Shown here one piece after another: positions 20,921 to 30,198 of a DNA stretch of 64,000 bases. This DNA is from DALYJJ01 sp033763935 (GTDB lineage Bacteria > Acidobacteriota > Terriglobia > Bryobacterales > Bryobacteraceae), in the NCBI GenBank assembly GCA_033763935.1, contig JANRJO010000101.1:98932-162931 (forward strand). The letters run 5' to 3'. Every line of letters starts with the position of its first letter. The stretch's first letter is position 1. The notes beneath the pieces were generated by a model. That model searched no databases and was not told where the DNA came from. It saw only the letters and a list, made by a program, of their open reading frames with translations. Made by a program: the position numbers and the translations under genes.

Positions 20921-21142
20921 TCGACGCGAGGAGTATCGCGCGGGTGCAGAAGGCGAGGCAAGGCGGGATTGCTCGTACTCGCGCAAGGATGAGCGCATGA
21001 GCGCAATCAGCGTTCGTTGTTCTTCCAGTGCGGCCGCACAACGCTCGCACACGTAGAGGTGTACCTGCACCTCCCGTGATGGTACGGTACCTAAGACGAT
21101 TGCCTCTAACGAATCCTCGTTGAGGTGTTCGGCCAAACCCAT
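20912..21142 (-). CDS. Small zinc-finger (anti-sigma-like) protein
   Basis: About 76 residues from ATG 21142, which is preceded by GAGGAGGAAGT. It has HLYVCERCAAALEEQRTLI, the HxxxCxxC arrangement of zf-HC2 anti-sigma domains, and no transmembrane helix, so it would be a soluble anti-sigma factor. The nearby ECF-like sigma factor is the natural partner by context only. Confidence 0.65.
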   Translation of the reverse strand: MGLAEHLNEDSLEAIVLGTVPSREVQVHLYVCERCAAALEEQRTLIALMRSSLREYEQSRLASPSAPARYSSRRSA

Positions 21143-21581
21143 ACTTCCTCCTCTCGCCCTTCCCTTTCGGCCTTGCCCCCCTGACACGGGCCAATTGATC
21201 GTGGGTGTTGGGTCAATCGTAGCGTGGTTGGGTACCTTCGTTCAAGAGAACGCTTCGGCTACGACACCCTAATGCCACCCCTGCTTCAACCCGATAGGGC
21301 ACGGGCTATCGCCTGAGAGTTAGTGCCTGCACGGGCGGTTTCCTCTCCCCACAAATGTGGGGGGTAAGCAAAAAAAGACGAACAGGGACGGCTGAGAGAC
21401 TGGGGTGGAAGAGAGAAAGGCCCTGGACCGTTGCCCGACCAGGGCCTTTGCAATGGAGGCGCAACTGGTGGACCCAATTGCTGCACGACTGTAACAACTG
21501 CTCATCATTGTCGCCCCACAATCCATGAGCCGTCAAGATGACAAGAGCGTACAATGATGGCTCCCCATCCCCGCGCCATAG
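21143..21581. other. Gene-free stretch with one strong hairpin
   Basis: About 440 bp. The only clear structure is an 11-bp perfect stem at 21416-21449, listed separately. Open frames here have no family features. Confidence 0.45.
21416..21449. terminator. Perfect 11-bp hairpin, terminator-like
   Basis: AAAGGCCCTGG pairs with CCAGGGCCTTT around a 12-base loop. The 3' end of the arm is T-rich but no long T run follows. It could end a transcript or be a protein-binding palindrome. Confidence 0.5.
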
Positions 21582-21911
21582 TCACCCCTCAGTACTTCGC
21601 GGCGCAGCAGGAAGGTCAGCAAGGGGATACCGCCGGCGAAACGAGCGAGCGCACTGAGGACACTGGAACGTGATGTGCAAGAACGCCTCATTCACCGCCA
21701 CCGCCCGAGCATCACAGACCCAACTGCACCAGGGACATTGGTTGCCCGAATCGAGAATCACTGAAATCGTCACATTCTTCCCAGCCCTCACCACCGCCGG
21801 ACTCGCCGATACATCTGCAGCGGTCTGAGCCACAGCCACGGTTGCACAGACAAGAACACCGGCAAACCAAATTACCGGAAGCCACACGACCGCCCGATCA
21901 ATCGCGCTCAT
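21582..21911 (-). CDS. Small exported protein with paired cysteines (doubtful)
   Basis: About 109 residues from ATG 21911. A hydrophobic leader ends near VAVAQTAADV. The mature part has CPWCSWVC and CPQC, which might bind metal or form disulfides, and an Ig-like ASPAVVRAGKNVTISV stretch. No family is recognised and the ribosome site is weak. A TATACT box lies close upstream of the start. Confidence 0.45.
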   Translation of the reverse strand: MSAIDRAVVWLPVIWFAGVLVCATVAVAQTAADVSASPAVVRAGKNVTISVILDSGNQCPWCSWVCDARAVAVNEAFLHITFQCPQCARSFRRRYPLADLPAAPRSTEG

Positions 21912-22045
21912 GATGGTTAAAGTATATGTCAACTCACAAGTTGTTTGAGAACGAACTCACGAACTCTGCCAGCGTGGCGCGTACAGAATCGTCCACGTTG
22001 GTCCCGAGAATCCGCGCTAAAGAGGGCTGAGTTCGTCGTTGCTGC

Positions 22046-24412
22046 ATGGTAAGCTTACTGGCAGATCCTGCTAATAAGGCAACCAGCGGTGAGATTATGC
22101 TCGACGGCTTCTCGTCCGTGATCATTGAAGGCGAAACAAACTATCTGAGATTCGAGCGCTTCTGCCACGCCCTGTGCGAGCGTATCGAGAACCGGGATTT
22201 TGTTCCCACCTCCCAGTCATGGGACCTCGGAAGGGATGCGCGCCCCGCTGGCGGGCGCCATGCCGGCTCTCACGCGGCGGTCATATGCGCCACGCTGAAT
22301 CGAGAGGTTGACGAGAAGGTACGCAATGACCTCAGGAGGGTGGCCGCCACCAGCTCTCCCGACCGGCTCATCTACTGCTGCTCGCAACAACTATCCGAGC
22401 GACACGCCGACCGCATAGCAGGAGATATTCGCCAACTCCTTCCAAAGGCCAGCGCTGTTGTACACGGTTCAAATCAACTTGCAGCCTTGGCAGAGAAGCA
22501 CCGAGATCTGCTCGCGAAATACTACCAAGCCGAGATCTCAACGATAGAAACGAATCTCCTCGCATTCCGTGAAGGGCACGAGCCAGCAGAGACTAAGGGA
22601 CTTCGGCTTGCACTGATGACGTTTGGTTCAGATGACGCTCGATCGTTGCGCAAGGCTATCTCTTCACGAGCGGTAATCGAAGTCCTTGCCCGCCTCGGCA
22701 CAGCGACCGCCGCGGAAGTAGCTCACAAGCTCTCCGATGACCTTCGACTGCCGAAGGCACTTAACTCCTTCTACGTTGCCGAAGTGCTTGCCGAAGTCGA
22801 GCGCAGCGGCTACGCGTTGCAGAGTGCTGGTAGTTGGAAGCTGACGTCTCAGGGTGAAACAGAGTCTCAGCGAATATCGCCAGATGCGGCGCAAGAACTC
22901 TTGCAAGGGCGTTCCATCATCCGCTCTGCCCTCCATACGAGCCTTGGCTTCTCGCTTCCGGACTCGCAGTTTGACGCTATCTGGTCAAGCTTGCTTGATA
23001 CACTGTCAGAACTCTTTTACAGCAACGGTGTTGCGGTAATTAGCGCGATCAACTCCTTTTTGGACCAAGGCGGATCGGGCGCGGAGGAGACAAGCCTTGA
23101 ACACCTCATCGAGCAGGGATCTGCCCGCATCCGAGCAACTACAGCGACGCCGCAGCTTGGCGAGGATATCGCACAAGCGATCAACGACATGTTCACCGAG
23201 CGCTCCGGGCAAGCTTTCGACTGGCTGGCTCGGGTTTGCGAACGATTCGTCGCACTTTGCGCTCTTGGTTTGGAAACGACATCAGCCGACGAGGTGCGAC
23301 GACTTCTGCGTCGACACCAGCTGGTTCTTGACACTGACATCGTTCTCTCGCTGCTCTGCGAAGCTGAGCCGGCACATCACGCCATCAGGGACGTTGTCGC
23401 AGGGTTCCGACAACTCGGTGGAACGCTGCTCGTCTCGCCAAGCGTGCTCGAGGAAGTAGCGTATCACGCGCACATAAGCGACCGCGAGTATCAACAGACG
23501 AAACACCTCATCGGCAAGTTATCAGGCCTGGACCTCCGCCGATATCTCAATAACGCCTTCGTGCGCGCGTTTCACCATATCACAAAGAATCCGAAACACT
23601 GGGCACTCTACCTCAGGCAGTTCTTAGGCAACTCCAAGAGGGACTATACCAAAGTCCTGCACATCCTCCAGTCAGAGCTTGCTGTCCAAATGCTGCCAAC
23701 GACGCACCGTGAAGAATTTGCCCGACAAGTCGCGACCTTCATCCGTGAGCTAAGCAAGGCCGATCGCCCGGAGCTATACGAACATGACATTGGGCGGGAG
23801 GGCCGCGACGGGCGAATCATGGCATGCATCGCTGCAGCCCGCGAGCAAAAGCGCGCAGGGGGCTCGGATGTAAGCATTGTGTTGTTGTCGTCATCCGGCC
23901 GACTCCGTCGTGCAGATCACCGCTTTAGGAAAGAGCTTGGAGCTCCAGAAGCAGTCCTCTCCTTCAAAGGACTCTCGTACCTGCTGAGTCTGGTGCCCAA
24001 CGTCGCGTTCGGTGCCGGAACGCTTCGACAGGCGCTCTTCGATTTCGGCGAGACGGCGGCCCTTACTGACGTCGAGCGGTTCGCTCTGCGAGTTATCAAA
24101 GGAAGCGAGCAGTTCAGTATCCCTTGGGTGAAACGACGCGCTCTTCAAGACGAACTCGACAAAGTCATGAGGCGAGAGGCAGAAATGCGGGGCGTCCCCG
24201 TTGACAAGGTCAAGCAGCAGTTCGTGGCTGGCGACGAAAACATCCAGCCTGTCAAGGTGATCGCCGAGGCATTGCGCAATGTGGCGATCCGAGATCAGCA
24301 AACGCAAGAACTCATTGCCGCGCGTCGGAAGATCCGATGTCTTGAAGGAGAATTGGAGGCATTCCGCGAAGCACGAAGTTTCGACACCAGCACGAATCAG
24401 AACACCGAGTAG
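22046..24412 (+). CDS. Nuclease-like/PIN fusion protein, candidate defence effector
   Basis: 788 residues. The N-terminal ~150 residues resemble a restriction-endonuclease-like fold: FERFCHALCERI, then WDLGRDARPAG (D60, D64), then CATLNREVDEKVRNDLRR. Residues about 190-280 look winged-helix. From about 425 a PIN domain begins with LDTDIVLSLL (D429, D431), the acidic start of these RNases. A short coiled coil ends the protein. The restriction-type lysine is not obvious. The protein stands beside the R-M cassette, and its reading as an abortive-infection or invader-cleaving enzyme is inference. ATG 22097 is an alternative start. Confidence 0.75.
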   Translation: MVSLLADPANKATSGEIMLDGFSSVIIEGETNYLRFERFCHALCERIENRDFVPTSQSWDLGRDARPAGGRHAGSHAAVICATLNREVDEKVRNDLRRVAATSSPDRLIYCCSQQLSERHADRIAGDIRQLLPKASAVVHGSNQLAALAEKHRDLLAKYYQAEISTIETNLLAFREGHEPAETKGLRLALMTFGSDDARSLRKAISSRAVIEVLARLGTATAAEVAHKLSDDLRLPKALNSFYVAEVLAEVERSGYALQSAGSWKLTSQGETESQRISPDAAQELLQGRSIIRSALHTSLGFSLPDSQFDAIWSSLLDTLSELFYSNGVAVISAINSFLDQGGSGAEETSLEHLIEQGSARIRATTATPQLGEDIAQAINDMFTERSGQAFDWLARVCERFVALCALGLETTSADEVRRLLRRHQLVLDTDIVLSLLCEAEPAHHAIRDVVAGFRQLGGTLLVSPSVLEEVAYHAHISDREYQQTKHLIGKLSGLDLRRYLNNAFVRAFHHITKNPKHWALYLRQFLGNSKRDYTKVLHILQSELAVQMLPTTHREEFARQVATFIRELSKADRPELYEHDIGREGRDGRIMACIAAAREQKRAGGSDVSIVLLSSSGRLRRADHRFRKELGAPEAVLSFKGLSYLLSLVPNVAFGAGTLRQALFDFGETAALTDVERFALRVIKGSEQFSIPWVKRRALQDELDKVMRREAEMRGVPVDKVKQQFVAGDENIQPVKVIAEALRNVAIRDQQTQELIAARRKIRCLEGELEAFREARSFDTSTNQNTE

Positions 24413-24457
24413 CAAGGGTTGCTGCCACGGAGATCGGTGACGGCCCTGGTTGGAACG

Positions 24458-24724
24458 TTACGGTCGGTAGGTATTGGCTTTGCGCCGGTGATAGTCAAGG
24501 TTTCCTATCGGATCGTTGTTTGCTCCAAGAAAGCTGAGGCAGGTGGCATTGTAATACTTGTCCTCTCGTCGGACCCCGGCCTGCATGAGGTAGTGCTCTC
24601 TGATGATTCGGATATAACGTTCCTCCTGATTGGCACTCCACAGTAACTCAAAGTGCTGATCGGTCTGTGCCAGGTCCATCTTGAACTCCCGGGCGAAGTC
24701 ATTCAACGTGTCAATAAGCGCCAT
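24458..24724 (-). CDS. Small hypothetical protein
   Basis: 88 residues, charged and aromatic, with no recognised domain. GGAGGGAG lies directly before ATG 24724, which supports a real gene. It is the last gene of a leftward run that starts near 29.2 kb and includes the HerA-nuclease gene. Confidence 0.65.
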   Translation of the reverse strand: MALIDTLNDFAREFKMDLAQTDQHFELLWSANQEERYIRIIREHYLMQAGVRREDKYYNATCLSFLGANNDPIGNLDYHRRKANTYRP

Positions 24725-24780
24725 GCTCCCTCCAATGCAATTTGCGTGGGGGGTGTCGGCAAAACTTATAATGCTTGTCT

Positions 24781-25416
24781 TTAGATCAGGCGTTGTTGCC
24801 TATCCCAGAGTTCGAAGAGTCGTTGCAGTTGCAAAAGAGCGTTATTGACATCCCAGAAGTTGACAATGACGTGATCGAAGAGGGTGTTGTGGTCAATGAA
24901 CTCTTTGTATTCTTCCCGGAGTCGCAGCAACCGTTGCTCTGGATCCTCTCGGTCACGCCGGCGGATATGTTCGACAGCCGTCTCTGGATCCGCGTGAAAG
25001 TACAGCGCGCGAAGCCGATAGCGACGCTTGAGTATTTGCAGCGCGGTAATATCGCGGATGATAATACAGTGAATGCTCCTGCACTCAAACGCATCGCGCA
25101 ATTGGTCGCGGCGGATACCGTAGTAATTCCCGTACTTATAGTAGATCAACTCGTAGACGCCATTGGCTTCATTGGCTCGGAACTCGTCTTCACTAATACA
25201 CCGCAAGTCATCTTCGTTGGTTCCGGGCTTGCGTGTGGAATCTTTCGTGTGCACCGTGAGGGCCTTGTTGACCAGACCCAAGATCTTCATAACCGTTGAT
25301 TTCCCACTGCCACTCACGCCGTACAGTCCAACAAGCAGATGGGTATCACCAATTGGGGCAAAGCGTTCCATCATCGTGGTGAGCCATAGTGTACCAGACC
25401 GATAGTGGTCGTGCAT
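24781..25416 (-). CDS. Guanylate-kinase-like P-loop NTPase
   Basis: 211 residues. Walker A is GVSGSGKST. The following TKDSTRKPGTNEDD and RCISEDEF parts resemble the nucleotide-binding loop of guanylate kinases (TTRxPRxGE...F), and a lid-like Arg-rich segment (RRRDREDPEQRLLRLREEY) follows. Housekeeping Gmk is usually of this length, but the divergence and island position suggest a specialised nucleotide or nucleic-acid-end kinase. It is downstream of the HerA-nuclease gene in the same direction. ATG codons just inside the frame could be the true start. Confidence 0.75.
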   Translation of the reverse strand: MHDHYRSGTLWLTTMMERFAPIGDTHLLVGLYGVSGSGKSTVMKILGLVNKALTVHTKDSTRKPGTNEDDLRCISEDEFRANEANGVYELIYYKYGNYYGIRRDQLRDAFECRSIHCIIIRDITALQILKRRYRLRALYFHADPETAVEHIRRRDREDPEQRLLRLREEYKEFIDHNTLFDHVIVNFWDVNNALLQLQRLFELWDRQQRLI

Positions 25417-25884
25417 CGATGCTGCACTGTTTCTTCCTCCTCAATTTCAAGTAGAAATCCGAAATTCGATGCATCTACTCCTTGATCCACTCTTTCGTAC
25501 CCCGGCTGCGCGACCTGCCGCGCATGGCACCTGAATACCGGCCCGTGCGACTTCGCCCGCACTTGCATGCGACGCGTTATCACAGCGTCGTACCGAGACG
25601 ACGTCAAGCTCTCCTGTCAGCTCGGCAGCTATCACGGCGGTAGCCGTCCGTGCAGCGCGATCAGAACCGAAGTGATCAGACATCGACCGAACAGGGCCTC
25701 GATGATTGGGGAGGAAGCCTCCGAGAGCCCCGTCGAGTGTGACGGAATACGATGGTGCACGCACGGCATTATCCGGGCTCCAATCGAAAGTCGTCCCGGC
25801 CGGGGCTTCTGGTTTACCTGCTTTACTCACCGTCCTTGATCTTGCTTGTATCCTCGTGGTAAATGCGGGGTAAAGGCGTCGGGA
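25417..25884. other. 470-bp gap with one doubtful reading frame
   Basis: A leftward frame at 25447-25830 starts at GTG close after AAGGA and would encode 127 Ala/Arg/Ser-rich residues, MSKAGKPEAPAG onward. It fits the direction of the operon but has no family features and competes with frames on the other strand. I do not call it a gene. Confidence 0.3.
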
Positions 25885-27849
25885 TCAGGTGTGGTGCGGC
25901 CGGTCTGTGGTAAAGGCGTTGAGCACCTCGTGCAGGTGCCTGATGGTGTCCGGGTAGATCGCCAACACCCCTGTTGGGAGCTTTTTCTGGTGCTGTCGCC
26001 AGGCGATGGTCGTGGTGAAGAAGACGATGAGGTGTCCGTGTCCTTGGCATTTGTCGGCGTTGCCGCTGATGTCGCTTTTGCCGGTTTCGATTTCGATGAG
26101 GATTCGTCGTGGTCCTCTTGTTGCCAGAAGATCGACGCGGTGTCCGTTGCCGAGTTGGTATTCGCGCGTGACGGTGTAGCCTCGTGCTTCGCAGCGTTCT
26201 TGTAGTCGTGATCGCCAAAATTCATGTTCGATGCCGGCGTGACCGCTTGAGGTGATCTTGATGTGGTGGTTTCGTGCGTACGTTTCTCCTTCTGTTGTGA
26301 GCGTGAGGATTTTGACTCTGCCTTGGTGCACGGGGAGGATGGTGAAGGCGAGCAGTCCGCGCTTGAGCAGTCGCGCGGTTATGGCATTGCCGGTTTTGGG
26401 GTTCCAGCGGAGGCGTTCGTAGCGTTGGGTGACGGTGCTGATCGGGCGGGTAGCAATATCGTTGAGGAGCGCGTGTTCTTTCTCGCTGACCACATTGGGT
26501 GCGGGGTCGTTGACCGTTGGTGGGATCGCCTCCGCCGCCGGTTGTGATTGCGCATAACTGGCTAGTATGGTCTCGTCGTTTGTGAGCTTGTTTTTGATGG
26601 GTTGTTCGGGGAAGCTGATCATGAAGGCTTGGTAGTATCTGCTTGGGAGGCGGATGATGGCGTTGCCGGTGGGGATTTTGGTGATCCATCGTGGCTCGAC
26701 TTGCAAGAGCTTGCTGGCCAGCTCGACGTCTTTGGGATAGTCGGTGCGCAGGATGATTTTGGTGCCGCTGTTGGCGATGAGGCTATCGGCGACGTCGCCT
26801 TGTTGTGAGGCACTGATGATCGCTTCCCCGTATTCTCGTATTTCGCGCGCCAGTCGCGAGGGCACACCAAGCTCGCCCCATTGTTCTTTGGGAAAGACGT
26901 TGTGTGCTTCATCAAAGATCATCACGTGATGGAGCACTTCGCGTTCTGCCGTTTGATACTTGCGCAGGAGCAAGAGGTATTGCAGCAGGTACAGGCAGAC
27001 GGCGCGCTTTTGATCATCGCCAAGACCGGTCAGCTCCAGCACAACCGGACGGGATAAGAGGTGCGTGATGGTGTTCTCGGTGATTGCGCATAACGCTTGC
27101 CCCAGTTCGTCCTTGCTGAGCTCGTCGAGTGCGCGGTGGCTGCTTTCCAACCACCCGTACCGTCGAGAACCGGCACGCGCTGAGGTAAGCTGCGTCGTGA
27201 GCAAGTCGCGCGCCGCTCGGAGTGTTCCGCCTGCCCGGTGTGCCTCGCTGAGCGCGCTTTTGAGCACGTTGCGCGCCCCCTGCAGCAGAAGGTAGGCGTT
27301 ACTGATGATATCGGTGAGCGCCTCAATCCATTCAGCGTCGCTGACATTGTCTGGGGGCTGGAGTATGTTCACGCGCACGGGGGCGAGGGCTCGTCCGATG
27401 CTGAGCACGAGGACGGATTCCCCGTACTCGTCGTGCAGTAGGCAGCGGTAGTTGCGCTTAAAATCCACGGCAATAAAGGGGATACCCTCTTTGAGGAGTT
27501 GTCGCAAGACTCCGATGATAAAGGTGCTTTTGCCCGTCCCTGATGGTCCAAGCAAAAAGATGTGACGCAGAAGGTCGCGTCGTGACAGCAGCACGGGGTA
27601 TGGGGCAAGGCCTGGGTAGTTGCAGTGTCCAAGCAAGAATGCTCCGTCTAACGCAAGAGGTGCGGGTATGGGGTCAAGCACAATGCGGTCATTGCCGATG
27701 GCAAGTCCTTGTTTGCGCACCGCAAGAATCGTTAGTGCTGCCTCGATCTCGCGCCGCTCCTCATTAGAGCCGAGCTGATACGCGATCCATAAGGCATCGA
27801 CTCGCTGGCCGTAGAGCGGTTTGAGCCGACGGAAGAGGTCCGGCAGCAT
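25885..27849 (-). CDS. HerA/DUF87-type ATPase with C-terminal nuclease-like domain
   Basis: 654 residues from ATG 27849. Residues about 60-415 form a HerA/FtsK-type pump: Walker A GPSGTGKST (101-109), Walker B VMIFDEAHNVFPKE (D313, E314), then a sensor-like ISASQQ. Residues about 455-530 look winged-helix. Residues about 540-654 resemble a PD-(D/E)xK nuclease: HRVDLLATRG with D573, then LIEIETGKSD with E586, E588 and K591. HerA motors normally work with a separate nuclease (NurA), so the fusion is unusual. The start follows the coiled-coil gene's stop by 1 bp. The job could be defence, element segregation or DNA transfer. Confidence 0.85.
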   Translation of the reverse strand: MLPDLFRRLKPLYGQRVDALWIAYQLGSNEERREIEAALTILAVRKQGLAIGNDRIVLDPIPAPLALDGAFLLGHCNYPGLAPYPVLLSRRDLLRHIFLLGPSGTGKSTFIIGVLRQLLKEGIPFIAVDFKRNYRCLLHDEYGESVLVLSIGRALAPVRVNILQPPDNVSDAEWIEALTDIISNAYLLLQGARNVLKSALSEAHRAGGTLRAARDLLTTQLTSARAGSRRYGWLESSHRALDELSKDELGQALCAITENTITHLLSRPVVLELTGLGDDQKRAVCLYLLQYLLLLRKYQTAEREVLHHVMIFDEAHNVFPKEQWGELGVPSRLAREIREYGEAIISASQQGDVADSLIANSGTKIILRTDYPKDVELASKLLQVEPRWITKIPTGNAIIRLPSRYYQAFMISFPEQPIKNKLTNDETILASYAQSQPAAEAIPPTVNDPAPNVVSEKEHALLNDIATRPISTVTQRYERLRWNPKTGNAITARLLKRGLLAFTILPVHQGRVKILTLTTEGETYARNHHIKITSSGHAGIEHEFWRSRLQERCEARGYTVTREYQLGNGHRVDLLATRGPRRILIEIETGKSDISGNADKCQGHGHLIVFFTTTIAWRQHQKKLPTGVLAIYPDTIRHLHEVLNAFTTDRPHHT

Positions 27850-27850
27850 G

Positions 27851-28228
27851 TTAGTCGTACCCGGACGTGAGCCGGTACCGATCATCTCCGGCGGCGCGCT
27901 GGTCGAGGACTTCCCGGTGTTCGCGACGCAATGCTTGTAGGTCGCGCCAGCGTTCTTTGTGCTCCAGGAGCAGCTCGCGCTGGAGTGCGCGTCGTTCGCG
28001 TTCCAACCCCTGGCGAATTGTTCGGTGCGGATCGAGTGCGTGCTCTCCTTCCGGCATTAAGCGCATGATCTCCTCGTGGAGTTCCTGCAGTTGGGCGAAG
28101 AGGTGTACGCTTACTTCGGCGCTCAGCAGTCGTCGCCGCATGAGCTCTCGCTCGATCGCTGTGAGCCGGTCGTCGAAACGCATCGTGGCTTCATCGTGCA
28201 ATCGGCCGAGGAGGTCGTCAAGGTTCAT
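27851..28228 (-). CDS. Coiled-coil protein upstream of the HerA-nuclease gene
   Basis: 125 residues, almost entirely helical, rich in Glu, Arg and Leu (for example RTIRQGLERERRALQREL). No catalytic motif. It overlaps the upstream regulator-like gene by 4 bp and ends 1 bp before the ATPase gene, so all three are very likely made together. It is probably an adaptor or oligomerisation partner of the ATPase. Confidence 0.75.
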   Translation of the reverse strand: MNLDDLLGRLHDEATMRFDDRLTAIERELMRRRLLSAEVSVHLFAQLQELHEEIMRLMPEGEHALDPHRTIRQGLERERRALQRELLLEHKERWRDLQALRREHREVLDQRAAGDDRYRLTSGYD

Positions 28229-29220
28229 GCGGTCCTCCAGGTGCGTGAGGCGACGTCAAAGACTGCCTCGTAACCGAATCGCACGATTGGTGTGGGGTGT
28301 CGTTTGGTGTGGAAGTACACGAGCCCGCATTGGGAGCGTACCTGCGAGGGCAGGTTCATGATTGCATCCAACAGGCGGTGTGGGCCGAGCAACCGGCACC
28401 AGTAGCCGTCGGTTGTTGGATAGGATTCGACGGCGTGCAAACACCAGCGCAACACGTCGAGGATGCGCATGGTCTCCTCGCGATCCTGGCGGATGAGCAA
28501 GAACACCTCGACACTCACGGCGAGCAAGGGATGGTACCGGATGAGTTGCTGCCGGACGAGTCCTTCGTTTTGCAGGAGGCCAAATGCTTGCGTCACGTGC
28601 GTTTTGCCATTCACGTACCGCACCTTGGTCCGGGGCAAGTACGCCTTCACGTTCTTCCCCAATCGTGCACGGATACGCTGCCAGATCACCGGCAGGCTAT
28701 TCGGGTACGTCCAGAGTTCCATCATGGCCGGCACGACGAACGGGAGGCGACGGAGGATCTCGCTCTCCTCCAGATCGCCAACGGGGAGCGGGAGTTGCAT
28801 CGGTTCTTCCTCCAGGAGGAACTGCTGCCATCCTGACGATGACCACACGACGCGCGTGCTCGCACCAAAAGCTTCCGCGAGCGCGACGAACTCCTTGGCG
28901 ATCCGCGCGGGCACGAGGCAATGCAAGTACAACACCTCCTGGCAGAAATCCGGCGTCACCCACGCCGCCTCCACTGCATAAGGCATGGCAAGGACGCGGT
29001 CGACGGGGTCCGTGACAAACACGTGCGCATGCCGCAACCCCAGAGGTTCCACACTCACATTCGGCACGACTAACAACTGATCACCAAGGGAACGCTGCCG
29101 CCGATACACGGTGCGCGCAGAGCGAGGACCAGCGGCGCAGAAGCTATGCAGGCCAACGCTCTTACTCTGTTGGACCCCGCGCAAATAGCGGAACAGCGCC
29201 GGATGTAACGGACCACCCAT
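28225..29220 (-). CDS. Two-module Lrp/winged-helix-like protein
   Basis: About 331 residues from ATG 29220. It seems to have two copies of a helix-turn-helix plus alpha/beta (ACT/RAM-like) unit: the first includes LLVVPNVSVEPLGL and HVFVTDPVDR, the second QAFGLLQNEGLVRQQLIRYH and SVEVFLLIRQDREE. Tandem Lrp-like regulators of this style are common in archaea. I do not recognise a named family. It is the first gene of the HerA operon and is divergent from a DNA methyltransferase gene. A TTG at 29241 is another possible start. Confidence 0.6.
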   Translation of the reverse strand: MGGPLHPALFRYLRGVQQSKSVGLHSFCAAGPRSARTVYRRQRSLGDQLLVVPNVSVEPLGLRHAHVFVTDPVDRVLAMPYAVEAAWVTPDFCQEVLYLHCLVPARIAKEFVALAEAFGASTRVVWSSSGWQQFLLEEEPMQLPLPVGDLEESEILRRLPFVVPAMMELWTYPNSLPVIWQRIRARLGKNVKAYLPRTKVRYVNGKTHVTQAFGLLQNEGLVRQQLIRYHPLLAVSVEVFLLIRQDREETMRILDVLRWCLHAVESYPTTDGYWCRLLGPHRLLDAIMNLPSQVRSQCGLVYFHTKRHPTPIVRFGYEAVFDVASRTWRTA

Positions 29221-29356
29221 CAGGTGCCCGCGAATGCCCAAGCAGGTTTATAGCAACCGCCTGCACATGTCCAGTGAGAAAACGACAACCGCCACCCAAA
29301 TACCCAACCACCCAAGCCACCCACCGACGACAAAAAAAGAGTCGTCGGAGGACCCA

Positions 29357-30022
29357 ATGAACGACGAAATCATGAACACAGACTGCCTACCCATCATCAC
29401 AGGCATGCAAGAGCAAAGTATTGATGTGGTGATCACGGACCCACCCTACCCATCACCCACAGGATTGTTCGCGGAATCCTACATCGATGGGATCGCAGCA
29501 CTCTACCTGTGCGCAAAGAAAGCAAAGAAACACGTCGTGTTCTTCTGGAGCCCACTCGTCGAACCACCACGACCACCACCAGGATGGTTCCACACCGCCA
29601 CGCACATCTGGCACAAACCCGACGGGAAAACCAGCATCACCTACGAACTCGTCATCGCCTGGAGCAAGGACTATCACCGACAACCGCACAAGGTCTGGAG
29701 CATCCCCATCCTGGACTACCGGACGCTGCGGGACTGGAACAAGCAACACCCCACGCAAAAACCCCTGCGGTTGCTGCGGTACATCGTCGAGGACTACAGC
29801 GAAGAGGGAGATCTCGTCCTGGACCCGTTCGCCGGCACCGGAACAACCCTCGTCGCAGCAAAGCAGCTCAAACGACACTACCTCGGCATGGAAACGAACA
29901 AAGAATTCGCGGAGTTCGCGACGCAACGACTTCAGCCACGCGAGGAGAAGAGCAATGATGCGCCACCGGAATCATCCACGCAGCTTGAGCAGCCCAAGAC
30001 CAAGCCGAGGACGAAGCGATGA
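29357..30022 (+). CDS. Beta-class DNA methyltransferase (N4-cytosine or N6-adenine)
   Basis: 221 residues from ATG 29357, which follows GGAGGAC. Motif IV DPPY (in VITDPPYPSP) comes before motif I DPFAGTGTTLVAA, the permuted order of beta-class enzymes. HPTQKPLRLL is the typical motif X. No restriction enzyme of its own is adjacent, but the divergent HerA-nuclease operon starts 137 bp away. It may mark element DNA as self. The target base and site cannot be read. Confidence 0.9.
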   Translation: MNDEIMNTDCLPIITGMQEQSIDVVITDPPYPSPTGLFAESYIDGIAALYLCAKKAKKHVVFFWSPLVEPPRPPPGWFHTATHIWHKPDGKTSITYELVIAWSKDYHRQPHKVWSIPILDYRTLRDWNKQHPTQKPLRLLRYIVEDYSEEGDLVLDPFAGTGTTLVAAKQLKRHYLGMETNKEFAEFATQRLQPREEKSNDAPPESSTQLEQPKTKPRTKR

Positions 30023-30198
30023 CCGACGAGTGGCTCAAGCGCCTCTACGATCGCTACGTGGAACGGTACGGCCCGCCGCGCAAGCCGCCGGACAAGCCAA
30101 CAACGCCATTCCTTTCTTCCTTCTCCAGTCCACCAGCTAATGCGCGACCGCGCAAGTTGCGGACGTTGCACGACGACGGCGTTGAGTTAGCTAGGTGA
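30019..30198 (+). CDS. Small 59-residue protein coupled to the methyltransferase
   Basis: Starts MTDEWLKRLYDRYVERYGPP and ends DGVELAR. Its ATG overlaps the methyltransferase stop (ATGA) and its end overlaps the tail of the converging recombinase by 12 bp. The N-terminal helix is amphipathic and the rest is Pro/Ser-rich. Function unknown. The coupling is the evidence for it being real. Confidence 0.6.
   Translation: MTDEWLKRLYDRYVERYGPPRKPPDKPTTPFLSSFSSPPANARPRKLRTLHDDGVELAR

Noticed and set aside
21934..22125. Leftward 63-residue frame before the nuclease-PIN gene
   Set aside because: It overlaps the likely start of the nuclease-PIN gene and has no ribosome site.
25447..25830. 127-residue leftward frame after the HerA gene
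   Set aside because: Right direction but no family features and a GTG start too close to its purine-rich site; left as unsettled gap content.
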